Positions 1-11,193 of a stretch of DNA of 64,000 nt are shown here, one piece after another. The DNA is from Tenrec ecaudatus (taxonomy: Eukaryota; Chordata; Mammalia; Afrosoricida; Tenrecidae), in assembly GCF_050624435.1 (NCBI RefSeq), contig NC_134546.1, positions 11,679,001-11,743,000 on the forward strand, given 5' to 3'. The position numbers and the translations under genes were made by a program. The notes beneath the pieces are model-generated. The model saw only the letters and a list, made by a program, of their open reading frames with translations, did no database searches and was not told the origin of the DNA. Numbering within the stretch: position 1 is the first letter of the stretch; every line of letters begins with the position of its first letter.

Positions 1-290
1 TCAGCATCTCAGCGCTGGCAGGGGTCTCCACACAGCTGCTCCAGCACCCAGGGCTGCATCAGGGTAGGTCCACGTGGCTTCTCCAAAAGGTTGTCTCCCA
101 GGAAGTGAGCCTTGCCAGCTCGAAACGGAACTGGCTAAGGCAGCTCCACCCTGGTCCGACCATCAGAAAGCAAGAGACCCGAGAACTAGAAAGGAAGGCG
201 AGGCTGACTAACCCATTTATCTCTCTGTCCTTCAATTAACCCCACGTGTTTATCGGCCAGGTTGGCACAATAAACTTTAAGTATCTCAGG
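1..290 (-). mobile_element. LTR fragment (afrotherian ERVL-like LTR), truncated by window edge
   Basis: The opening bases ('agcatctcagcgctggcagg') match the internal part of the LTR family seen complete at 37746-38273. The copy is reversed relative to the + strand and diverges after about 180. The element continues left of the window. Family assignment is by comparison within the window; the right boundary is a guess. Confidence 0.5.
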
Positions 291-479
291 TGGTAAGGGT
301 AAGATAATATAAAGACAGAAATACATGTAATGAGTGAGAAAAGACCCCCATCAACATTTTTAAAAGCCAAGAAGAAATTTCTGTCAGAACAAGAAATACT
401 TGCACCCAGAACAAATCCAGGTTGGGTCGGTAAGGAGGTCAACTGGCCAAGTATCGGGTTCGATCCAGCATAGTCAAGA

Positions 480-965
480 TTACATTGGTTTCTGCCTGAT
501 AGTACGACTGTTCAGGACTCTTACCTGTGGCTAGAGTGGATCTGCCAGCAGCTCCGTCTGACTAGAGACTGCAGATGGGTGTTGGGCTCCCACTGTCCTC
601 CCATCACCTACAAATGGGGTGTCCATAATTTTAGCATTGGTGCTTCTCCCTTCCCCCTAGTCCAATTTTGTAATTGTCATCTTTGGATCACACAATGTGG
701 ACTTAGTCGGCTCTTGGCTTAGACGGCTGCTTGTTTGAATACGAGCCCACAAGGCCCCCAGACACTATAGTGACGGACAGCCGAGGCACCATCTGCACGC
801 CTCACCACGCTTTGCTGCAGCGCCCTTACCTTCAGTGAACCCTTCATGGGGCGGGTTTGGAGCAGAACTAACTCTTCTTGAAGGTTAGCAGGGGCCCAAA
901 CTCCATCTGCTTGTCCATGGGTTTGCACATCTCAGGTTTACTTTGGCGGCTGTCGTGTGGTTGAA
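480..965 (-). mobile_element. LINE-B 3'-region fragment
   Basis: This reversed copy matches the 5' part of the long + copy at 34090-35545 (for example the block around 745-790 mirrors 34735-34765) and a similar stretch at 20540-20790. It has no coding content. It is a 3' untranslated piece of a LINE-type retroelement, probably L1-like, from an old insertion. Confidence 0.55.
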
Positions 966-984
966 TGTCTACCCGCTCTCTTAG

Positions 985-2330
985 ATAGTGTCCTCTTTCC
1001 ATCTGCTTTAGATACTTCCTGCATCGGTTCAGTATTTTGCCAGAAGAATCACATTTCAGTATAATGTTTTACTTTGTCTTCTCGAGCCGCCCTTTGAAAC
1101 TTTCTCTTCAGTCTTTGACGTCATCATTGCCTCCATTTGTCTTAGCTACTCTCCCGTTAAGGCCAAGTTTCAGAGTCTCTTCTGGCGCCCACTTTGATCT
1201 TCCTAATGACCTTTTGCTTTCTTTATGAATGATGTTCTTGATGTCATTCCACCGTTCATTCTGTTACTAGTGTTCAGTGCACCAAGTCTGTTCTTGAAGA
1301 GTTCTCAAAATTCAGGTGGAGTGTATTCAAGGTCATATTTGGGCTCTCATGGACTTCCTTTGATTTTTTTCAGCTTCATCCTGAACTTGGATATGAGCAA
1401 TTGATGGTCTAGTCCACAGTTGGCCCCTGGCCTGGTTTTAGCTGCTGATAGTTAAGGTTTCCCTAGTCTCTTCCCAGCAGAGCTGTAATCAGTTTGATTT
1501 CTGTGTATTCCATCAGAAGTCCAAATGCCTTTTGTGTTGTTGGAAAAAAGATATTTGCAATGAAGAATTCGTTGGTCTCACAAAATTCTGTCTTGCAATC
1601 TCCAGCTTCATTTCTATCACCAAGACCCTATTTTTCAACCTTTGCATCCCAATCACCAATATTTATCAAGGCATCTTGATTGCATGTTTGATCCATTTTA
1701 GGGTGAAGACTATGATAAAAACTCTTTAATTCTGCATCACTAGTTTCAGTGGCTGGTGCATAAACCGGAATCATAATTGTACTGACTGGACTTCCTCAGA
1801 TGTGCATAGATATTATCCTCTCACAAATAGCATTGTACTTCGAGATCTTAAAATGCCCTTTCTGACAATGAGGGCAGCGGTGCCATTCCTCTGCAGTCTG
1901 TCATTCCTGCCATGATGGGATTTCCTGATCCAGAGTGGCCAGTAGAGTCCCTTGCAACTCACTAATGGTTACATCAATCTTGACGCATTCGCTTCATTTT
2001 TCACCATTTCCAATTTTCCTAGATTCTTCAGTCTCGCACCCCAAATTCAGGATATGAATTGATGTTGGCAGCTGTTTCGTATCACGTTTGGAGCCGTGCC
2101 CTATCAGCACACGAAGGTCTTAACGGCTTTATGCCTGCAGACGCCACCCCATCTACCCAGCACAGTGGACTCTGCTTCGAGAAGGCCGCTCTTCCTGGCT
2201 CATCCTTGGAGCCCTTTCCACCTGATGGGCTCCTCTCTGGCATACTCGCTTACAACCCTCCACTGCTCTTCATGGGGTTTTCAGTAGCTGACAAGGTTTC
2301 TGTGCTCTCCAGTGGCTAAGTCCTCTTAGT
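985..2330 (-). mobile_element. RTE-clade LINE, 5' part with AP-endonuclease region, decayed
   Basis: This is a reversed copy of the afrotherian RTE-type LINE. Read on the minus strand it runs from a 5' leader (about 2330-2060) through the apurinic endonuclease domain to the start of the reverse transcriptase linker (about 1000). The reverse complement of about 1643-1665 reads N-I-G-D-W-D-A, matching the 'GDWNAK' endonuclease motif of RTE/BovB elements. Many stops and frameshifts break the frame, so it cannot be active. The 3' half is missing here; separate 3'-end copies lie at 2944-4485, 33665-34078, 38452-38795 and 48690-48935. Confidence 0.75.
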
Positions 2331-2639
2331 GGGCAGCTTATTCCTTCTTCAGAGTCTGTACCTTTTGAAAGTTTTCATTATTTTGTCTTTTACTCAGTAG
2401 CTTTATAAATCCTATCATTATGTGTGTGCGGGTGGAGAGCATTTCATAGATGCCGACATCAGGCCGGCATCCACAACGTGCACCTGCACCATCGTCTGCC
2501 ATGCATATTACTAATGATGTATGAGAGGAGCCCAAAGCAAATGGCTGGTGCTAAGCCTGCTTCATCCTAACTCGGATAGGTCATAAGTCATGGACTGCCT
2601 GGACCGCATGGATTTCAGGTAGACTGAAAACTTCCCTTT

Positions 2640-2850
2640 CCCGTTAACATCAAGTTGAGACTTTGAGGAGTGGTTCTTTAAATAACGCCTTTGTGTGGGT
2701 GAGACTGTACGCACACAGACCATGCACTGATTTGACAATTTCTACACATGCGTTTCAGTGATGTCGAGTACCTTCAAGTTGTGTAACCCCTCTTACCCAC
2801 CCTCTTCCAAATGGTGCCCCCTCCATTGCCACAGACTCGCTGCCCCCCCC
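2640..2850 (-). mobile_element. Old L1-like fragment
   Basis: The pattern of 'tttgacaatttctacacatgcg' followed by 'caagttgtgtaacccctct' resembles old mammalian L1-derived sequence in reverse orientation. The region 2330-2640 between the RTE copy and this fragment shows nothing recognisable. Confidence 0.4.
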
Positions 2851-2861
2851 CAAAGGAACCA

Positions 2862-2943
2862 CACAATGACAGAGTCATGTCCAACTCAGAGCAGCCATAC
2901 AGAATGGTCCAACTGGCCTGTGGGCTTTTGAGGCTGTAAATCA
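2862..2943 (-). mobile_element. AfroSINE fragment (3' part)
   Basis: This is the reverse of the AfroSINE tail: 'tcatgtccaactcagagcagcc' followed by '...ttgaggctgtaaatca'. The tRNA-like head is absent. Confidence 0.55.
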
Positions 2944-3174
2944 GTTGTTGGGCACCACTGAATCATTTCCAACTCATCCTGACCCCATCGGCAACAGAAC
3001 GAGATACTGCCCGTCTTCCCAATGGTTATGTCCGATCCCATGCTTGCAGCCACAATGCCAGTTCATCTCATTGAGGACCTTCCTCCTTATCGCTGTCCCT
3101 CTCCTGGACCAAGCATGATGCCCTTCTCTGGGGACAGATGGGTCACTCTCTCCTGACAATATGTCCAGAGGAGA

Positions 3175-3555
3175 GCAATGAACTCTTACCTATCTGTGGT
3201 AAACAGGAGAAACAAACCCAGTGGTACTCATGGGTGGGAAAGAACTTTATATTAAGTCATTATATATCAAGAAAACATCCCAGCCCAGTCCAACTCAAGT
3301 CCTTAAGTCCAATATTAATCCATTGAGTCCCTCTTCAGACTCACAGTCATGCAGTGATGCAGGAAGATCACGGGGCACAGGGTTGTGTGGATCCCAGGTT
3401 GGTGGAAACATGGCAGCTCTCAGTGTGGCCAACCAGCAGGAAAGTGAAGGCAGAGAGAGGAGGGTTCCCAGGGCCCACATGAGAAGGCCACACATGACTA
3501 GATTGACAGGTTAGATGCCACCCCTACACTTTTCTAAATCGTCAAGTTAGCATAC
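3175..3555 (-). mobile_element. Solo LTR (ERVL-like afrotherian family), internally deleted
   Basis: Aligns with the reversed LTR at 37746-38273: 'aaaacatcccagcccagtcc', then '...actcacagtcatgcagtgat', then a tail with '...acaggttagatgccacccct'. It is shorter (about 380 against about 530 bp) because the central part is missing. It interrupts the RTE copy at 2944-4485. Confidence 0.6.
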
Positions 3556-3749
3556 ATTTCTGTAGCTACCACGCCATCCTTGCCTCTAAGGAGCATTCTG
3601 GCTGCAGTTCTTTCAAGACAGACTTGTTTGTTCTTTTGGCAATCCATTGTATTTTCCATATTCTTCACCTGTACCATAGTTCAAAGGCATAATTTCTTCT
3701 TCATGCTTCCTTTTTCAGTGTCCAACTGTCACATGCCTAGGAGATGACT

Positions 3750-4430
3750 GAAGGCATCAAAGACCCAGAACAAAAAATCATAACAATGTGAATGAGGGGG
3801 AGCGCAGAGTGGAAACCCAAAGCCCATCTGTAGACAACTGGACATCCCCTCACAGAAGGGTCTCAAGGAAGAGATGAGCCAGTCAGGATGCAGGACAGCA
3901 CCAATGAAACATATAACTTTCCTCTAGTTCTTTAATGCTCACTCCCCACTATCATGACCCCAATTCTACCTTACCAATCCAGCTAGACCAGATCATGTAC
4001 ACTGCTACAGATAAGAGCTGGAAACACAGGGGCTCCAGGACAGATAAGCCCCTCAGCACCAATAGTGAGAGTAGCGATATTAGGAGGGGATAAAAGGGGG
4101 GAGGGGAAAAAGGAGGAACTGATCACAATGACATATAAACCCTGTCCCCGGGGGGAAGAACAACAGAAAAGTGGGTGAAGGGAGACAGCAGTCAGTGTAA
4201 GACATGAGAAAAAATTTATAAATTATCAAGGGTTCATGAGTGAGGGAGGGTGGGGAAGGGGGAGAAACGAGTTGAAACTAAGGAAGAAACTAAGTAGAAA
4301 GAAAATGTTTTGAAAATGATGATGGCAACATAGATACAAATGTGCTTGACACAATGGATATATATATGGATTATGGTAAGAGCCCCCAATAAAATGATTT
4401 AAAAATAAACAAAAAATTTTTTTAAAGAAA
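3750..4430 (+). mobile_element. LINE-B 3' end with AATAAA and A-rich tail
   Basis: This non-coding 3' end carries family landmarks 'cccatctgtagacaactgga', 'ctttcctctagttctttaat', a G/A-rich purine tract near 4085-4110 and 4240-4265, 'gcttgacacaatggat', and a terminal AATAAAATGATTT followed by A-rich sequence. The purine tract and the poly(A) signal with A-tail fit an L1-type 3' UTR. It is inserted in the RTE copy. Confidence 0.7.
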
Positions 4431-4485
4431 ATACCATGACTTTGGCCAGATGCACCCTAATCATCAAAATAACATCCTCTCTTTT

Positions 4486-4579
4486 CATCTTTACAGGACT
4501 AGAAAGTGGCTCATGGTTTCAAACTGCTCACCTGGTGGTCAGTAGCCCAAAGCATAACCACTATGCCACCAGGGCTCCT
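4486..4579 (-). mobile_element. AfroSINE, 5' half
   Basis: Reversed tRNA-like head: '...tggtttcaaactgctcacct' (B box complement), then 'ataaccactatgccaccagggctcc'-type sequence (A box complement and SINE 5' end). It abuts the RTE 3' end. Confidence 0.75.
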
Positions 4580-5176
4580 CTGCCCACTCAGCCTCCTGTC
4601 TAATCTTTTAGTTGCTGTTGTCCATTTGATCCCATGTGGATAAATCTTAAAAGAGTACTATACTCAGGCATTGATTAAGCTAAATTATTCTTGGTTTGTT
4701 TTTTAAATTAATAAAGACTTTAGGGTTTTTTTAGTGAGTTGCTTTGCACGTCCTTGAATGGGGAATTGAGAAAGAGAGCCCCAACTCTCCAGAATAAGAG
4801 TACTCCTGTGGACAAAGAAAGAAACTATGAATAATTCAATGCAGAGTCATTAATATCAAATAAAGGTTGGGATGTTCGTCAATTAGTTCAGGAAGTTCTA
4901 AAGGGAAAGCCTGGGCACCACTCACTGGGCCTTTTGTTAAATGAGCATCGTAAGTTCTGCATGGGCTTGGGGCTATTTATTTATTTAGGCATGTCATAAA
5001 ATATGCACAAGAAAATTTCAAAGCCCACCTTACTTTGAGAAACCAAATTACACATTTCCGGAGTCAGAGTCAATTCCATTAACTGCTCTTACATTTTCAT
5101 ATTCCATGCCAACCGGTGTTTGAAGAGTGGGAAATCTGGGGTGCAAATAAATTGGTCCCTTGGTTTAAAACCTCCA
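4580..5176. other. No gene seen: AT-rich, apparently single-copy spacer
   Basis: No open frame with coding character and no repeat family recognised between the SINE and the next LINE-B copy. Confidence 0.5.
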
Positions 5177-5850
5177 AATGGGCCCAGAACAAAATCATAC
5201 TAATGTGAATGGAGTGGGGGGAGGCGAGGAGTAGTGACCCAAAACCCATCTGTAGACAATTGGACATCCCCTCAAAGAAGGGTCACAAGGAAGAGATGAG
5301 CCAGTCGGGGTTCAGTATAGCACTGTGAAACATACAACTTTCCTCTAGTTCTTTAATGCTTCCCCCCAACCCCCACTATCATGATCTTAATTCTACCTTA
5401 CAAATTGGATTATTCCAGAACATGAGCACTGCTACAGGTAAGAGCTAGCAACACAGGGAATCAGGATAGATAAACCCCTCAGGGCCAACAACGAGAATAG
5501 AGATACCAGGAAGATGAGCGAAAGGTGGGAGAAGAAAGGGTAATCAATCACAAGGATCAACATATAACCCCCACCCAGGGGGACGAACAACAGAAAAGTG
5601 GGTAACGGGTAACAGAAGACAATGCAAGATATGAAAATAGTAATCTATAACATCAGGGGTTCATGAGGAAGGATAGGTGGGGGAGGGAGGGGGAAAAATG
5701 AGCTGATAGCAAGGGCTCAAGTGAAAATGCTCTGAAAATGATGATGGCAGCTTATGTACAAATGTGCTTGACACAATGGATGGATGGATGGATGGATGGA
5801 TGGTTTTAAGTGGTGGAAAAGCCCTCAATAAACATATTTAATAAAAAATA
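5177..5850 (+). mobile_element. LINE-B 3' end, second copy
   Basis: Same landmarks as 3750-4430, including 'catctgtagacaattggaca', 'ctttcctctagttctttaat', a purine tract at about 5670-5695, and a terminal 'cctcaataaacatatttaat'. A (GGAT)n microsatellite has grown out of the family's 'acaatggatg' motif at 5776-5803. Confidence 0.7.
5776..5803. repeat. (ATGG)n microsatellite inside LINE-B
   Basis: Seven uninterrupted ATGG units arise from the element's own atgg motif. Confidence 0.95.
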
Positions 5851-7831
5851 AGTACACCTATATTAAATATTTTTTAATGATTTGGGGCAGAACCAAAAAA
5901 ATAAACCCCCCAAATGTTGTCTGTGTCTGTCTCTCTCAGATCTCCCTTTGGGAATTTCTGGCATTCATTACATTTGATTTAAGAGCTGAAGTGTAAGCTT
6001 AGATCCTGTAACTATGTGGTATAAAACAAGGATGTCCTCTAGCGTCCATATTGCCACGGGCAGGGGTCAGGCATGCCTCCACCGTCCACCCTTCCTTAAA
6101 TCCAACGTTACCTACTCCGACACCAATCGTTCCTCCCACGCCATCTACATCTATGCTGGCTTCAATAATCTGCTACCATGGCCACACAGAGCTCACCCAC
6201 AACACTCAAGGTTAAGGGGGTTTGTTAGGAAAGCTAGCTCAACCAACAGCCAGGATACAGTCATGGGTCAACTCAGCCAGCAGCCAAGTCTCTCTCCAGG
6301 CCTCAGTCTCTCTGCCACGTGGTAGGCAAGTGTCTCTCCAGGAGTACTCTCTCAGGGATATGGTCCTTATGGTCCCTGGGCCGTTGCCTCCAGGGGCCAG
6401 GAAGCCAGCCCACCTGTTCCTGTCCTACCTTTCCGGGGTTTCCAGCCGGCTCTCCCTGCTGCTCTTCTGAGCCCATCTCTGGTGCAGCAGAACTTCAGAC
6501 AGGTGTTGGAGGAGCTCATGGGAGATGGCTCAGGTGGGCAGGTAAAGAAAGCACACACCTGTCTCCTCTCGTACGAATAATGTTACGCATGCGCTATTTG
6601 CAACACCCTGCCAGTCACTTAGTGGAAGTTACAGGTAGAAAATCATAGTAAGAGATTTCGCTCCACCACCGTATGGACATCACGATCAAATCAGGGGGCT
6701 GTGTTTTGTTTTGTTTTGTTTTGTTTTGAGGTGGGATTCCAGCCGAGGCTTCTCTTTCAGCATAAAGTTCCTACGTACACAACTTGGAGGTCCAAAGGAC
6801 GCTCTTAAGATGAAGTCACTCGTCCCCTTTATGTTATATACCTTTTAAGAAATAAACTGACGTTGTGACGGTAAAAATTACATTTTAAAAAAGAGTCAAC
6901 TCTTTTAGTACTTTTCTCAAGATGCAGCCTGTCATTTGGAGTGTGTTTGGGAAGTGCAGGTCTGGGTGGAGCTGCATTCTCAATGGGGTGGCCTGCCTTC
7001 TGGCTGCAGGCTGGCCCTGGGGCTGGCCAGAGCCCCCACACCATGCTGCAGAGGCAAATGGGAAGCCTACCAGGCTCCGAAGAATGAACCACTCCCCAAA
7101 CAGAAGCTGCTCCTTCCTGCCTCGCAGCTCCAGTGCCTAAGTGAGCCAACCTTGCAAGCTGAAACCACTTAGAGACTAACTTCCGGCTGGGCTGCCTTGC
7201 CATTGTACCCACCCCACCCCCAAAGGAATCCTCAATTCCAGGGCTGTTAACACCCTTTCCTCAAAATGGAGCTACTTCTGGGAAAGTTAAAGCACCCATG
7301 GCCATTTACATGTCCGTGTGAATTAAAAGAGCCAAGTGGCTCAAACACACCTAGCAAGATTAGCAGCACTCTGTAATGGCAGTGAAGGCCAGGTCTCTAA
7401 CTCTTCCCTAAGCTGCACCCAGGAGAAAGAAGGCCAGAGGACTCCCAAGGGCCCATCAAGAAGTTATTACAGAAAAGCACTTTCTTTCAGGGTCTGTGTA
7501 GACAGGAGTGATAAACTAACCAGAACCAACTATTCATTTTAAAATTCCTTTTAGGCACCCACCCCCTCTAACTCGCTTGCTCTGGCCTCTCTGAACTCAA
7601 GTTAGCACAGCCAATGCTTCAGTTCAGCCACTGGGGGGCAGGGGGGGGGTGAATGGAAAAATAAGTGGTCTAGCCAAGGACCTCACCTCCCAGATGTAAC
7701 TTTGCTTCTAGAAAGGGGCATCGATATTTCAAGTTCCCCGCTATTGGTTTACAAATGAACTTCTGGATGCAACTTAGAGACCACCAGTAATCCCTTCAAT
7801 TATACTGAGTTTTTAAAAATATACAGACCCG
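5851..7831. other. No gene seen: mostly single-copy sequence
   Basis: The open frames here (up to about 127 codons) overlap in several frames on both strands and show no recognisable domain. 6000-6660 may be an unrecognised diverged repeat. A (TTTTG)n run lies at 6703-6728. Confidence 0.45.
6703..6728. repeat. (TTTTG)n simple repeat
   Basis: About five tandem TTTTG units. Confidence 0.9.
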
Positions 7832-8021
7832 ACCGCTTCTCAGCCTCTTGGCTAAGATTGAGTGTAGTATCGGTTCTTATCAGTTTAATATCTGATACGT
7901 CCTCTATCCAAGGACAATATATTAAATGGATTTTTGGAGCAGGGAGATGGAATAGGAGCTTGCTCCGTCCACTCCACGAATCGACCTAGTATTGCAGTAC
8001 CTTCAGGAACAGTGCACCCCC
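7832..8021 (+). pseudogene. U2 spliceosomal snRNA pseudogene, near full length
   Basis: The stretch matches the roughly 188-nt U2 snRNA end to end. It includes the branch-point recognition sequence GTAGTA within 'gtgtagtatc', the stem region 'cagtttaatatctgatacgt', the Sm-type site 'atttttgg', and the 3' end 'gtgcacccccc'. Scattered substitutions (for example 'cagcctcttggctaagattg' near the 5' end where U2 has a GGCCTTTTGG type sequence) and a T-run with A-rich sequence just after it suggest a retrocopied pseudogene. No clear proximal sequence element was seen upstream. About ten differences from the human U2 consensus are estimated from memory. Confidence 0.85.
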
Positions 8022-8108
8022 CACGGGGGAACCTTTTTTTTTTTTTAAAGAAACACACACACACACAGATCCAGCTGGTTCCAGAATTTGCAAGCTTGTG
8101 GAATTATA

Positions 8109-8192
8109 AGAGGGGGCTTCAAAAAGTTTGTGGGGGAAATTCCATTCTCTTTTAATTCCATTTTCCCACTAACTTGCTTGAAGCTCCTCGGA
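8109..8192. mobile_element. Mariner-type MITE, about 80 bp
   Basis: Left terminal repeat 'gggggcttcaaaaagtttgt' and an inverted right end '...acttgcttgaagctcc' flank a central 'aattccattctcttttaatt'. A TA lies immediately before the element. Same family as 8528-8610, 42378-42456 and 48590-48671. Confidence 0.65.
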
Positions 8193-8349
8193 TTAGTTGA
8201 TAGGGAAGAAAATAACGTTTTTTTAAGTTTGCCTGTAATGTTGGTGTTTTACAAAGGTGATTTCAGGCAGAGATTTGAACTTGGGGTGTTAGAGAGTTGA
8301 GAGGGTGCTAATCCAAAACCCAGAGAAGCTTCTGACCCAGCATCTCTCA

Positions 8350-8510
8350 GTCAGAGAAAACAGAACTGCCCCCGAGGCTTTCTGAGGCCATAAATCCTTA
8401 CTAAGGAAGCTGACTGCCTCATCTTTCCCCCCTGCAGCAGCTGGTGGGTTCGAAGAACAGACCTTTCGGTCAGTGGTCAAGCTCTGTATGATTGCACCAC
8501 CAGGCTCCTT
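8350..8510 (-). mobile_element. AfroSINE
   Basis: Reversed SINE: 'cagaactgccccc', 'cagcagctggtgggttcgaa' (B box complement) and the end 'caccaccaggctcctt'. Confidence 0.75.
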
Positions 8511-8527
8511 GGGGGAGCTTGGCTGTA

Positions 8528-8610
8528 TGTGAAGACTTCCAAAATATTGTGGAAAATTCTATCATCTTTCCATTCCATTTTGTCTATGAACTTTTTGGGG
8601 CCCCATGGTG
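8528..8610. mobile_element. Mariner-type MITE with TA target duplication
   Basis: An 83-bp element with inverted ends ('gacttccaaaatattgtgga' and 'tctatgaactttttggggcc'). It is flanked by TA at 8526-8527 and 8611-8612, the target duplication of Tc1/mariner transposons. Confidence 0.6.
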
Positions 8611-8618
8611 TAGTTAAA

Positions 8619-8860
8619 GGAGTCCTGCTGGGGAAGTGACTTATGTGTTGGGCTGAGAAGTTTTTGTTTTGCTGCTGACCACAAGGTCAGGAGTTTGAAC
8701 CCACCTTGGTTCAAACTCGCCACACAAGAAAGACCAGCTGACTGCTCCAGTAGTGAGTGATGGCCTGGGAATCCCAGCGGGGGCACACCTCGCCTTAATC
8801 CTCTGAGGTCGCTCTGACCCTGGATCAATGGACTGGATGACAGGGAGTTTGGTTTGGGGG
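8619..8860 (+). mobile_element. AfroSINE, full length
   Basis: Head 'ggagtcctgctggggaagtg', B box 'aggagtttgaacccacc', tail 'atggactggatgacagggag' then 'tttggtttgggggtt'. Contains a small internal T-rich insertion near 8660. Confidence 0.8.
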
Positions 8861-9921
8861 TTGGAGCCTGTTGAAAGCAGTACCCAGCTGCAGGTAAGGG
8901 CATGAATGAGAGCGTTAGTACCTCCATCCTCACCCCACCCCACAGACCCCACCTTGGGTTCTTGGCCTGCAGGTGGGGAGGGGGCCTCACTAAGGAGCAG
9001 TGTAATGGAACCTCCCAAGGAGGAGGAGGAGCAGGGGGTAACTTTGACCTCCGGATCTGAATGCTTGAGGGCAGGCCAGTTAGCGGAGTGTGTGTGTGGT
9101 TAGTTGGTGTTGGATACATTTTCTTGCTGCTCGTTGGCCTGTTTACCTCCTATGCTTATTGGGTTCACTGTTACAAAGCTTCCATCGCTCATTTCATTCT
9201 ACAGCGCACCCCATAGAGCAGCCTTCTCAGCACCAGCGCAGACTGCGGTGAGCTGAAAGCGCATGGCAGGGATTGCTAGTTGGCAAAGTTGACCTGAAAG
9301 GGACTCCCAAAGTGCAAGTGGACAATTGTTCCCACTGACCAATAGGCGCATGTCCATTTTAACCGCTTGCTCTGTGAAAACGTATCCGATGACATTGAAC
9401 CTGAGTAGAAAAATCACATTTCCCCCTAAAACAATGTGGTTCCTAATATGGCATTTGGGGAGAATTCGTGTTTATTTAGGGTTTGTGTTTCCTCAATACA
9501 GAAGATGGAGGTAGGGTCAGCAACACTCTTTCTTCTGACTTACTTTTAAGATACTGCGACTATTTCATCTGCTCATTTTCCTAGTGGTTAACCCTACCCC
9601 TCTTAGGAAAGAAATTGGGGAGAAAGTATCCTTACCTTTTCCATTTCACATACCTGCACTGGGCTTCTCCTTATATCACGGGAAGGAGGTGTGTGGTGTG
9701 TGCGCACACCAGTCCTCTCGGGCACTTTAAAAAAGAAAGGGCTCTCCTGAAGGGTTTTCTTTGTTTGCATTGGTGGGGTGTTTGGGACCCGGATGTTCAG
9801 AGAAAGGATTCTGTAATGACCCCCACTGAGTGAAGAGCCTGAAGAGGTTTGAGTTCACCACTCTCCTCTGTCTCTCTCTCTCACCTTGTCCCTACCCCTC
9901 CCCCCTATTGGGGTACCATCT
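8861..9921. other. No gene seen: single-copy spacer
   Basis: No recognised repeat and no coding signature. Open frames over 8562-9119 overlap the SINE and MITE in several frames and are not credible genes. 9860-9910 is C/T-rich. Confidence 0.5.
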
Positions 9922-10116
9922 AATAGGTTATCAACCTTCCTGATGCCTCAACCCTTTAATACAGTTCCACATGTTGCGGTAACCCCCCCCCAACCAGAAA
10001 ATTATTTCCGTTGCTACTTCATCACTGTCATTTTGCTACTGTTATGAATCAGGCGACCCCTATGAAAGGGTCTTTCGACCCCCAAAGGGGCCCGACCCAC
10101 AGGTTGAGAACCGCTG
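9922..10116 (-). mobile_element. SPIN hAT transposon, non-autonomous copy
   Basis: Reversed SPIN: the left end 'ggttatcaaccttcctgatg' and right end 'cacaggttgagaaccgctg' are the inverted terminal repeats. The body includes 'ttgctacttcatcactgtca' and 'tttcgacccccaaaggggcc'. About 195 bp. The 8 bp on each side do not match, so the target duplication has decayed or the boundary is off by a few bases. Confidence 0.85.
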
Positions 10117-11193
10117 ATCTCATGGTTGTGAGGGCAAAGCTTTGGAATATGGCCCTGATCACAAAGACTCGCTTTGCTCAAGTTCCTTGCAGTGATTGGA
10201 TAAAGTTACTTTCCGAAGAGTGCCTCGCGGCAGGAGATGCGAACGAACATGCTGGGCCAAATGGCAGCTCGCTGGTTGATTTTATTTGGGGGGCTGGACA
10301 CACTTTAAGGGACTGATCACGCTGTCTCGGTACACTTGCTGCTCCCCAGGATCTGCTGTTTGCTTCAGCCTCAGAGTTTATCTGCTAAAATAATTAGCTG
10401 TGAGGCCACCACCCGGGAGAGAATCCCATCTGCCAAAGACAGGAAGACAGGGTCGGGGGAAGAGGGGGAGACCCCCTTGGCTTAACTCAGCTGCCCACCC
10501 TGCAGAAGGCCGGAGCTTGCCAAGAATATCCTCATTGATTTATGGAGGGAAAATGGGGAAACCATTTAGCCTAGATAGCTTGGATTTGTGATAACATCGG
10601 TGTAACCTATATCCATTTAGTCCAAAAGAGAATTCAGCATCTCGGAGGGGTCCCTGCCCTAGGAGCGTCTCCAGGCCCCATTCCCAAGCTCTGGAAGCCT
10701 AAAGAGGAGACAAGGGAGATTCCCCTCGATGCTTCCAGACATTTTGGTGAATTCTTGAAGGTGCTTTTGGTGCTTGGAACGCCTCAGGAACCAGGGGGCG
10801 TGGGTAGAGAGCTGAGCTAAGGCCTTAGTATGTTTTTCCAAAGGTTTCCCTCCATTGGGCTTTTTTTCTAAGCGAATGAAGACAAACTACAAGCAGCAAC
10901 CAGGCTCTCACTCCTACTGGGGTTGGGGAGGGGGGGAAGGTGGGGATGCCTTTCCTTTTACTTACAAAGGAGAGGGCAGCAAGTCTTATCTGTTTCAAAG
11001 GGCCTTTGTCTCAAACCCTTTGCTGGGGATGGAGATCATTTTCCTGCCGTGGTTTACAGCCTTTTTGGAGAACAAGAATGCATCTTAAACAAGTGTTTAT
11101 TGCGCCTTGAAAGCTCTTTGGCTCGCTGTGAGTGGAGCTAACAGGGTCACCAGGCCTGCACAGGAAACCATCACAGCAGTGCGGTCATAAAAG
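10117..11193. other. No gene seen: single-copy spacer
   Basis: Neither a recognised repeat nor coding evidence. Short frames on both strands lack domain features. Confidence 0.5.

Larger units (their letters stand above)
2944..4485 (-). mobile_element. RTE LINE 3' end, split by two later insertions
   Basis: RTE 3'-terminal sequence on the minus strand lies in three pieces: 2944-3174, 3556-3749 and about 4431-4485. The pieces are collinear: 'caagcatgatgcccttctct' ends the first, 'aaggagcattctggctgcag' opens the second, and 'catgactttggccagatgca' continues the third. An LTR (3175-3555) and a LINE-B 3' end (3750-4430) separate them, so both inserted after the RTE. Confidence 0.7.

Noticed and set aside
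8562-9119. Minus-strand open frame of 185 codons
   Set aside because: It overlaps a MITE and an AfroSINE and a second frame on the same strand; composition is not protein-like.
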